Source: Alphaproteobacteria bacterium (lineage in GTDB: Bacteria; Pseudomonadota; Alphaproteobacteria; CAAHEQ01; UBA3637). From it: a stretch of 19,875 bases of DNA. Positions within the stretch are counted from its first letter, which is position 1. Each line of letters opens with the position of its first letter. Both the position numbers and the translations under genes were made by a program. The notes beneath the pieces were generated by a model. The model was not told the DNA's origin and ran no database searches. It worked only from the letters and a program-made list of their open reading frames with translations. Of this stretch, positions 14,137-19,875 are shown in pieces. Location of the stretch: positions 1 through 19,875 of the forward strand of contig CAAHEQ010000060.1 in NCBI GenBank assembly GCA_900772625.1. The letters are read 5' to 3'.

Positions 14137-16730
14137 GGCTCGTCCTCACCCAACAAACAATTTGTCAACACAAGATCGTCCGTGTTTGATTCAAAGACAA
14201 TCTTTCCGTCTTTGATGTTTAAAACGCGTTCGATATCACCTTGTGCGCGGCGCAAAACGTCAATTGTTTTTTGATTTGCCGAAACAGTCACAGCTACAAT
14301 AGGCGCACGCAACGAACGTTTTTCATCAGCTTTTGCCTTGCGCCCTGCTTCCACCATGGAGACGACTTTGTTATAAAAATCCTCGTCCATTGTGACGGCT
14401 TTGTAATCTTGTTGAGCTGGATACGCTTCCACGTGTACCGAGCCCGCGTTTTTACCCCAAGGACGTGCTTGATAAACTTCCTCGGTAATGAACACCAAGA
14501 ACGGTGCAAACATTTTGCAGAACAAGTCAATCGACAACATCAAAGCCGATACAGCAGACGTTGGATTGTCGCCATAAGCACGGCCTTTGACGATTTCCAA
14601 ATAGTTGTCACAGAAATCCCAGAAAGTATGTTCTGTTGTTTCAAGCGCAAAGGAATAATCGTTTGCGGCAAAGGCTTTGCGGGAAGTTTCTACCGCGTCC
14701 ATCATCTTGCCAATCCACGATTTGTCCAGCTCTTCCGTGATGTTCGCGACATAGTCGGCATTCACATCCACGCCCGATTGCGCAACGATATTGAACACGA
14801 AACGTGTTGCGTTGAAGAACTTCATACAAAGCTTTTTGCCTTGCTCCATAATTTGCTCTTCAAACAAAGCATCAATACCTAGCTTTGCACGGCTTGCCCA
14901 ATAACGCACCGCGTCTGATGAGTACTTTTCAAGCAGCGCCATAGGCGTAATCACGTTGCCTTTGGATTTGCTCATTTTCTTGCGGTCGGGGTCGAGCACA
15001 AAACCGCTGATGTGCGCTTCATACCATGGCAGTGTATTTTCATTTGCAAATGCTTTCATAATTGTATAGAACGCCCACGTTCTGATGATGTCGTGTGCTT
15101 GAGGACGAACATCAAAAGGCAAGGAAATGTGATGTCCCTCTGGTGCAAAAGCCATTGCAATTTGCGGCGTCACAGACGATGTAGCCCATGTATCCATAAT
15201 GTCTTTGTCGCCAACAAAACCGCCTTTTTGCCCGCGTTGAGCTTCTGTGTAGCCGTTTGGCACGTCAACCATTGGGTCAATCGGCAATTGCGAAATGTCT
15301 GGATAAATCGGGCTGTCATAATCCGTGTTACCATTTTCATCGACTTTGTACCACACAGGGAATGGCACACCAAAGAAACGTTGACGCGAGATGCACCAAT
15401 CTTGGTTTAAGCCCTCTACCCACGTTTCATAACGTGTTTGCATATGTGCAGGATACCATTTAATTTTGCGGCCTTGCTCGATCAGCTCTTTTTTGAAACG
15501 CAAAATGTCGATAAACCATTGACGAGACGAAACAAACTCCAACGGACGCGAACCTTTTTCATAGAATTTCACAGGGTGAGTCAAAGGCTTTGGTTCGGCA
15601 AGCAAGTCGCCTGTTTGGCGCAAAAACTCAACAATTTGAGCACGCGCTTTTTTCACTGGCAGACCCGCGATTTGATCATAATAAGACTTTGCTTTTGCAA
15701 CATCCAAAGAGACAAAGTTGCCTTTTCCATATTCTTGGCGAATGATGCAACCGTCTTTCCCGATGATTTGCTTAATAGGCAAGCCCGATTGTTTCCACCA
15801 CGCCACATCCGCCGCGTCACCGAAAGTACATACCATCATAATACCAGTCCCCTTGTCCATTTCGGCGTGCTCGGACGGTACGATAGGCACAGGAATGTCA
15901 AACAATGGCACAATAGCCTTTTTGCCAAAATATTTTTTATAACGCTCGTCATCAGGATGCGCGACAACAGCGATACAAGCAGGCAAAAACTCTGGACGGG
16001 TTGTTGCGATTGTAAATGACGCATCAGGCTCGCCTTCGACCTTAAAGCGAATGTCGTGGAAGAAAGATGACATTTCGCGATCTTCGACTTCAGCTTGCGC
16101 GACTGCGGATTGAAAGTCGATATCCCACATTGTAGGCGATTCGACAGATTTGCATAAACCTTTTTTGACTAAATCCAAAAATGACTCTTGACTGACTTTA
16201 ATGGCTTTTGGAGCTATAGTCGAATATTTCAGTGACCAGTCATACGAATGACCGATGCGGCGGAAGATGTTTTCAAAGACTTTTTCATCATTTTCAGTTA
16301 AAAGCTCGCACGTTTCCACAAAGTTTTTACGCGAGATTTCTTTTAAATCTTTGACATTTTCCACATGCTCAGGCTTGAACGCAGGATCATACGCCAGCTC
16401 TGGATTACACGCAACGCCATAATAATTTTGAACGCGTCTTTCCGTTGGCAAGCCGTTATCGTCCCATCCAATCGGATAGAAAATAGCTTTACCATTCATT
16501 CTTTGCCAGCGAACTTTTACGTCCGTTTGCGTATAGCTCATAATGTGACCGATATGAAGCGAGCCCGATACCGTTGGAGGTGGCGTATCAACAACATAAG
16601 TGTTTTCTCTTGACGCGTCTTTGTCGTAAGCATATACTTTGTTGTCCTCCCAAAAAGTCATACAACGATTTTCGATATTCTCGGAATTGAACTTTTCGTC
16701 CAACGATTTAGTTTCTTTATATTCAGTCAT
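14118..16730 (-). CDS. valS: Valyl-tRNA synthetase, Rickettsia/archaeal-like type
   Basis: A class I aminoacyl-tRNA synthetase that charges tRNA-Val and edits threonine mischarging. The N-terminal region contains DTPPPTVSGSLHIGHIMSYT with the HIGH motif at residues 59-62. The KMSKS motif is at 585-589 (RKKMSKSKGNVITP), and the CP1 editing domain lies between (TIATTRPEFLPACIAVVAHP; GTGIMMVCTFGD). The form of these blocks (DDNGLPTERRVQ after the HIGH region and MMVCTFGD in the editing site) is that of the archaeal-like ValRS known from Rickettsia, not the usual bacterial type. The long C-terminal coiled coil of bacterial ValRS seems reduced. The ATG at 16730 (870 aa) has AAGGA six nt upstream; a TTG six nt further up is inside that spacing and unlikely. 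It is single-gene, facing away from the charged-protein operon. Confidence 0.96.
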   Translation of the reverse strand: MTEYKETKSLDEKFNSENIENRCMTFWEDNKVYAYDKDASRENTYVVDTPPPTVSGSLHIGHIMSYTQTDVKVRWQRMNGKAIFYPIGWDDNGLPTERRVQNYYGVACNPELAYDPAFKPEHVENVKDLKEISRKNFVETCELLTENDEKVFENIFRRIGHSYDWSLKYSTIAPKAIKVSQESFLDLVKKGLCKSVESPTMWDIDFQSAVAQAEVEDREMSSFFHDIRFKVEGEPDASFTIATTRPEFLPACIAVVAHPDDERYKKYFGKKAIVPLFDIPVPIVPSEHAEMDKGTGIMMVCTFGDAADVAWWKQSGLPIKQIIGKDGCIIRQEYGKGNFVSLDVAKAKSYYDQIAGLPVKKARAQIVEFLRQTGDLLAEPKPLTHPVKFYEKGSRPLEFVSSRQWFIDILRFKKELIEQGRKIKWYPAHMQTRYETWVEGLNQDWCISRQRFFGVPFPVWYKVDENGNTDYDSPIYPDISQLPIDPMVDVPNGYTEAQRGQKGGFVGDKDIMDTWATSSVTPQIAMAFAPEGHHISLPFDVRPQAHDIIRTWAFYTIMKAFANENTLPWYEAHISGFVLDPDRKKMSKSKGNVITPMALLEKYSSDAVRYWASRAKLGIDALFEEQIMEQGKKLCMKFFNATRFVFNIVAQSGVDVNADYVANITEELDKSWIGKMMDAVETSRKAFAANDYSFALETTEHTFWDFCDNYLEIVKGRAYGDNPTSAVSALMLSIDLFCKMFAPFLVFITEEVYQARPWGKNAGSVHVEAYPAQQDYKAVTMDEDFYNKVVSMVEAGRKAKADEKRSLRAPIVAVTVSANQKTIDVLRRAQGDIERVLNIKDGKIVFESNTDDLVLTNCLLGEDEPKKPKA

Positions 16731-16762
16731 AGTCAATCCTTATAATTAAAATAACGTTCGCT

Positions 16763-16791
16763 ATTGTACTTAATCTTAATAGAACTTGCAA
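16763..16791 (-). promoter_or_regulatory. Sigma-70-like promoter for valS
   Basis: On the minus strand TTGCAA (16791-16786) and TACAAT (16768-16763) are 17 nt apart. The -10 element matches consensus at five of six positions. Transcription would start about 27 nt before the valS ATG. Confidence 0.6.
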
Positions 16792-16864
16792 GCATTTTTT
16801 ATGAAAAATTACGTTGGGTAGGCGAAAAACTTAATTGTTTTTAGATAAAGAGTTGAAATAGAAA

Positions 16865-16893
16865 TTGACAAAAAGCTATTTTCTTGCTATTAT
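16865..16893 (+). promoter_or_regulatory. Near-consensus sigma-70 promoter for the charged-protein operon
   Basis: A perfect TTGACA (16865-16870), a 17-nt spacer and TATTAT (16888-16893, five of six) form the best promoter in the window. The start point would be near 16900, leaving a leader of about 17 nt that holds AGGAG (16905-16909). This also rules out any start codon upstream of 16917. Confidence 0.8.
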
Positions 16894-16916
16894 ATAAGTA
16901 TGACAGGAGAAAAAAG

Positions 16917-17648
16917 ATGCCAGGATTGATGACACATGCACGGCAACAGGGTTTGGAAGAGCGTCCTTTGACCAAAGAAGCGGCGCAAAAAGATGTCACA
17001 AAACAACGGGCGGAAGAACATCGCCGTTTAATTATGGACACCATCAACCAAAACAAGATTAACTTTAGAAATGAGCAGGAGCGTCAAAAGTCCGAGCAGT
17101 TGACTAATCGTCATCAAGTGGGCTTGCCTCAAATGACGCGTAAAGAGGCTTTGCAAGAAGAGATTCAAGCCAATCCTCATCAAGACTTTGTGTTTGCGGG
17201 GGCTAAGGCAGATGCCAGATTTAAAGTCGGGCGCGAGCAAGAGCAACAAGCCAGAGCCAAGAAAGAGCACGGCTTTGAAATGGATGAAAAAGAGGCAAAT
17301 GATCGTGTGTTGCAGGCGGGCCTGAAACAGGCTAACCCAAAACAAAAGGACGAGCTGAATCGCAAACTGGACGAGCAAGAAAAAAAGCTCAAGAAAATAA
17401 TGAAAGATCCAAACATTCCACTTGACAAAAAAGCGCGCATTTTTGAGCAAATGGCAAGCTGTGTCAAGATGAAGAACGGTGAAAAGCTCAAAACGAAGAA
17501 GAATAAGATTAAAGACAGAGCTCAAAATATGTTGAAACGCGTTGATAAAAAACAACGTCAAAAAGTTCAAGCGCAAGCAAAAGCGCGTGGTCAAAAGGTA
17601 TCACCATTGGCAAGAGCCGCGATGAAGCGCCTTGCAAAAGGGGCATAA
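16917..17648 (+). CDS. Unrecognised highly charged, basic helical protein (243 aa)
   Basis: I do not recognise this family. The 243-residue product starts MPGLMTHARQQG and is almost entirely hydrophilic: Lys, Arg, Gln, Glu and Ala dominate, with no signal peptide or membrane segment. Heptad-like charged stretches suggest long helices or coiled coil (about 105-165, for example NRKLDEQEKKLKKIMKD). The last 60 residues are strongly basic (KLKTKKNKIKDRAQNMLKRV, then KKQRQKVQAQAKARGQKV), as in nucleic-acid-binding tails. There is one cysteine (182). The ATG at 16917 is set by AGGAG seven nt upstream and by the promoter. It is the first of two genes, with a 21-nt gap to the next. Roles in nucleoid or RNA binding, or as a scaffold, are possible but unsupported beyond composition. 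Confidence 0.75.
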   Translation: MPGLMTHARQQGLEERPLTKEAAQKDVTKQRAEEHRRLIMDTINQNKINFRNEQERQKSEQLTNRHQVGLPQMTRKEALQEEIQANPHQDFVFAGAKADARFKVGREQEQQARAKKEHGFEMDEKEANDRVLQAGLKQANPKQKDELNRKLDEQEKKLKKIMKDPNIPLDKKARIFEQMASCVKMKNGEKLKTKKNKIKDRAQNMLKRVDKKQRQKVQAQAKARGQKVSPLARAAMKRLAKGA

Positions 17649-17669
17649 AAACTTTTAAAGGAGAAAGTT

Positions 17670-19082
17670 ATGGATGAGTTGAAAATTGACCAATTTATGG
17701 CTGAGATTGAAAACGATATGGAGTACATCCGCGTTTTAGAGCATGAAAAGCCCGCTTTAAGCGAAGCTCAAAAAGAAGAGATTAAAACTTTGCCGAAGGC
17801 GGAGCAAGAACGCGCCAAAAAAGAAATGCTCGATCGAATCAAGCAAGAAAAGCGCGAACGGATGTCTTTGCTTATTTCGGCAATCGAAGACAAAATCAAA
17901 TCCTCTTCTTTGCCACCAGAGGCTAAAAAGTCATTGGCAGATGTGATTGACCAAGCCAAAGATAATGGTTGGAAGTTTTCGCCACAAAATATTCAGCAAG
18001 TCGAAACAATCATCGAACAAGATATGGAAGAAAAAAAGCCAAAAGAAAAAACTTCTGATCACATCGTTGTCTCGGTTGCCAAAGGCGCTACAATGGGCGC
18101 GGCCGTTATGGCGGCAAGTGCTACGATGAAAGCAACGAAAAGGGTTGTCACGCAAGCGCACGCTTATCGTGTTGCCCCAAATCGCCACCCAACCACGACA
18201 GTTGATATTGGAGATTTGACAACCTTGAATGAAGATGCGCCTGCCGAAAAAGTTGAAAAAGTACGCAACGTGGGTCAAAAAACATTAGAAAAATACAAAA
18301 TCACGAAGTATGAAGATTTGCGTTTCAACAAAGAAGTACCACCTGCTCAAAAACGTGCGGCCTTGGCGGCGTATGTTGAAAAGCATCCAGAAGTCAAAAA
18401 AGACAAGATTGCCGAAATGACGAAAATTCAAAACATCGCGGTACAAAAATCTATCGCTCGTCATCAGCGCAAGCTTGCCAAAACGGACAAAAAGAACTCC
18501 GCGCAACGTCCTGAGACAAAGCATTCATCATTAACAGCTGCTTTACGCAACGCACAAGGGGTGAAAATACCTCAAACCAAGCCACTGAACGTCCACCCAG
18601 TTTTAACGCCACAAGAAAAAATCGTAATGGCACGAGTCAATCGTATGAAGCAATGTTCGAAAGATTTGCTGACTATGGACGAGATTATGGAAAAATTGGC
18701 GCATCCTGCGTTGCGACGCGTATACGAAACGAAGATGCGTGCGGATCATCCAGAGTATTTTGCGGTGCGAGATGAAAGGGCCAGAAGAGACTTTGAAAAG
18801 GCTAAGTTGCGTTCTATTCGCCGAAACTACCGCAAGAACGTCCAATCTGGTTTAAAAGATAGTTTGACGCGCTTGCAACAACGTGCCGACTTGGAGCAAA
18901 CGCCGCGTTTAAAGCCTCGATTGCAGGAAGCTCAACAAGAATCCTATTCTGACAAGCCCCGCGTTGCGGTTAAGGCAAAGAAACACAAGCGCAGCACAAG
19001 AACGCTCGCCGAGAACAAACGGACGCAATCCCAGCGCACATTAAATGAAGTTTTAAAGAAAAACCAACGGAAAATCGCTTAA
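17670..19082 (+). CDS. Unrecognised large basic protein with helix-hairpin-helix-like motif (470 aa)
   Basis: No family recognised. An acidic/charged N-terminal third (1-130, helical) is followed by a short Ala/Gly/Val-rich hydrophobic stretch (132-153, VVSVAKGATMGAAVMAASAT). Next comes a segment at 196-217 (EKVRNVGQKTLEKYKITKYE followed by DL) whose 'NVG.KTLEKY.I..yeDL' pattern resembles a helix-hairpin-helix DNA-binding motif. The C-terminal half is very basic and ends with Lys/Arg-rich stretches (VKAKKHKRSTRTLAENKR). One cysteine (329). There is no signal peptide. AAAGGAG lies six nt before the ATG, and a terminator follows. The shared composition and operon with the 243-residue protein suggest they act together. 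A nucleic-acid role is inference from the motif and charge; the hydrophobic stretch could instead be a weak membrane segment. Confidence 0.75.
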   Translation: MDELKIDQFMAEIENDMEYIRVLEHEKPALSEAQKEEIKTLPKAEQERAKKEMLDRIKQEKRERMSLLISAIEDKIKSSSLPPEAKKSLADVIDQAKDNGWKFSPQNIQQVETIIEQDMEEKKPKEKTSDHIVVSVAKGATMGAAVMAASATMKATKRVVTQAHAYRVAPNRHPTTTVDIGDLTTLNEDAPAEKVEKVRNVGQKTLEKYKITKYEDLRFNKEVPPAQKRAALAAYVEKHPEVKKDKIAEMTKIQNIAVQKSIARHQRKLAKTDKKNSAQRPETKHSSLTAALRNAQGVKIPQTKPLNVHPVLTPQEKIVMARVNRMKQCSKDLLTMDEIMEKLAHPALRRVYETKMRADHPEYFAVRDERARRDFEKAKLRSIRRNYRKNVQSGLKDSLTRLQQRADLEQTPRLKPRLQEAQQESYSDKPRVAVKAKKHKRSTRTLAENKRTQSQRTLNEVLKKNQRKIA

Positions 19083-19159
19083 GGTTTCTCTGAAAACTGT
19101 CCAGCTGGCACAGCCCCCAAACAACCGCTTTGCTGCTGGATAGGACGAGAAAAATAATT

Positions 19160-19192
19160 CACGGCAGGAGGAGCCTCTTGCCGTGAGTTTTT
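19160..19192 (+). terminator. Rho-independent terminator of the charged-protein operon
   Basis: CACGGCA (19160-19166) pairs with TGCCGTG (19179-19185). The stem continues inward through a G-T pair to GAG with CTC around loop GAGC. Five T follow (19188-19192). Between the stop codon and this stem a smaller pairing, TCCAGC (19110-19115) with GCTGGA (19135-19140), may form. Confidence 0.85.
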
Positions 19193-19210
19193 ATGATTTG
19201 ATAAAAAGCG

Positions 19211-19597
19211 TTAATAGCAGATTACCTCTTTAACTGAGTTTCTGTTATCTGTAATCACCGCATTTCCATCGCTACTTGTGAGATATATGGCCTTTTCAGT
19301 GCCGTAGGCTGTGGATGTCCATACAGTCATGCCAGCCAAATTACCGCCACAGCTTTGGTAAAGTGTGCCTCCCCAACCAGGGCATATTTCGCTGATTGAC
19401 GCAAGATGTCTGCCATTGGCTGCACACCAAGTATAACCGCTCCACCAATTCATTCCGTATTGGCTCCGACAGTATTCGTGGCCATTTGCTCCAGTGATTG
19501 TGCGACCTCCATCGCAGCTTTCAGCTTGTGCTAAAGGAGCGTTAAATGCTATGATAGTTGCCATTGCACTGATAGTTAAGATTTTTGATAATTTCAT
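19211..19597 (-). CDS. Small secreted six-cysteine protein, C-type-lectin/DUF1566-like
   Basis: A 128-residue protein with a clear signal peptide (MKLSKILTISAMATIIAFNA, cleavage after AQA at residue 25), leaving a mature domain of about 103 residues. It has six cysteines (28, 43, 58, 72, 83, 127), an even number suited to three disulfides. The pattern WWSGYTWCAANGRHLASISE followed by C, then a 'WTSTAYG...AIYLTSSDG' strand pair and a C-terminal Cys-Tyr, resembles the 'A...C...G.rLpt..El......WTSt' layout of DUF1566 and related C-type-lectin-fold modules. These modules often end adhesins or pilin-like proteins; here the module is alone. AGGA before the ATG supports the start. A TTGACT (19654-19649) about 50 nt upstream could be a -35. 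Ligand unknown; the fold call is tentative, export is firm. Confidence 0.75.
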   Translation of the reverse strand: MKLSKILTISAMATIIAFNAPLAQAESCDGGRTITGANGHEYCRSQYGMNWWSGYTWCAANGRHLASISEICPGWGGTLYQSCGGNLAGMTVWTSTAYGTEKAIYLTSSDGNAVITDNRNSVKEVICY

Positions 19598-19652
19598 TTT
19601 TTTTCCTTTCTTTTACGGTTGTTCATTTTTGGGTTGCTGTGTTTTATCAGTC

Positions 19653-19697
19653 AAAAGAGCCAGCACGCTAAAATACGCGCACCGCGCTGGCTCTTTT
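19653..19697. terminator. 12-bp-stem hairpin with T runs, likely bidirectional terminator
   Basis: AAAAGAGCCAGC (19653-19664) and GCTGGCTCTTTT (19686-19697) are a perfect 12-bp inverted repeat around a 21-nt loop. A/T runs lie on both stem ends and a further T7 run follows at 19703-19709. No plus-strand gene lies upstream within this window, so it may end minus-strand transcripts arriving from beyond the right edge, insulating the lectin-like gene. Confidence 0.6.
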
Positions 19698-19856
19698 ATA
19701 AGTTTTTTTGCATCGTACTTTATCCTTTCATTTGTCCATTTTTAAGGAACGTTTTTTTTATAACGATTCGAGCTTAAAATAATTTTTCAAAACTGTCAAG
19801 TTTCCTTGTGTTTTAGGCAAAGACATTCTCCACAAGTCCATTGAGGAGACAGAGAC

Positions 19857-19874
19857 ATGAGAGCAGTTGCATAG
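19857..19874 (+). other. Five-codon ORF with a good ribosome binding site at the window edge
   Basis: GAGGAG (19843-19848) precedes an ATG at 19857 by eight nt, but the frame reads MRAVA and stops at TAG (19872-19874). It could be a leader peptide for a gene beyond the window, the start of a disrupted gene, or chance. The 150 bases before it (19700-19850) hold no gene I can support. Confidence 0.25.
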
Positions 19875-19875
19875 C

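Noticed and set aside
14241..14882. 213-codon plus-strand frame inside valS
   Set aside because: It lies wholly within the well-supported valS gene on the other strand. The translation is Cys/His/Arg-rich with no family features.
16884..16916. Upstream ATG extending the 243-residue protein by 11 residues
   Set aside because: It overlaps the -10 element and lies before the expected transcription start; AGGAG serves the ATG at 16917.
17028..17594. 188-codon hydrophobic frame on the minus strand, opposite the 243-residue protein gene
   Set aside because: It is the antisense image of a Lys/Glu/Gln-rich gene, which always gives Leu/Phe/Ser-rich reverse frames. It has no convincing ribosome binding site, and the plus-strand gene has a promoter, start site and terminator.
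1..19875. CRISPR arrays, tRNA or rRNA genes, insertion sequences, prophage genes
   Set aside because: I saw no regularly spaced repeats, no cloverleaf-like sequences with CCA-type ends or T-arm consensus, no transposase or integrase frames, and no rRNA-like segments.

Overview
The window looks like a chromosomal segment of an AT-rich alphaproteobacterium. Three things point there: a mitofilin/Mic60-like protein paired with a HemY-type (Orf52-like) TPR membrane protein, a thioredoxin-like tlpA head-to-head with a tiny LptM-like lipoprotein, and a valyl-tRNA synthetase whose N-terminal region resembles the Rickettsia/archaeal type. The mix of a complete elongasome, no visible mobile elements and several orphaned parts of biosynthetic loci suggests a reduced, perhaps host-associated lineage. 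That is inference; no rRNA is present to fix the taxonomy.

Layout. 1-78 (minus): possible 5' end of a gene leaving the window. 258-2990 (minus): a two-gene unit of a signal-peptide/Sel1-repeat protein followed by a membrane-anchored flavodoxin/2x[4Fe-4S] protein. 3126-4037 (plus): PAS plus degenerate GGDEF protein. 4089-4208 (minus) and 4236-4778 (plus): a 39-residue LptM-like lipoprotein and a TlpA-like periplasmic thioredoxin, starts 27 nt apart. 4795-10407 (minus): the complete elongation operon mreB-mreC-mreD-mrdA(PBP2)-rodA, tightly packed with ATGA overlaps. 10575-13209 (plus): Mic60-like protein, HemY/Orf52-like protein and TrmL, overlapping stop-to-start. 13279-13788 (plus): DHFR/RibD-fold protein with its own promoter and a strong terminator. 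13789-14136: no protein gene, but an apparent stand-alone structured RNA with promoter, long hairpin and a terminator that runs antisense into the valS 3' end. 14118-16730 (minus): valS. 16917-19082 (plus): two unrecognised, very Lys/Arg/Glu/Gln-rich proteins behind a near-consensus sigma-70 promoter and ahead of a terminator. 19211-19597 (minus): small secreted six-cysteine protein with a C-type-lectin/DUF1566-like look. 19598-19875: a 12-bp-stem terminator-like hairpin and, at the very edge, a five-codon ORF with a good ribosome binding site.

How it fits together. The largest block builds rod-shaped cell wall: MreB filaments organise MreC/MreD and the PBP2-RodA synthase. Several other genes serve the envelope: Mic60-like membrane shaping, TlpA-type thiol redox in the periplasm, an LptM-like lipoprotein, and two secreted proteins. 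The most novel candidates are the intergenic RNA at about 13984-14136 and the highly charged two-gene operon at 16917-19082. Several known proteins also carry unusual details: KTA instead of KTG in PBP2, a six-cysteine tail on MreC, and a GGDEF domain that lost its catalytic motif but kept an RxxD.
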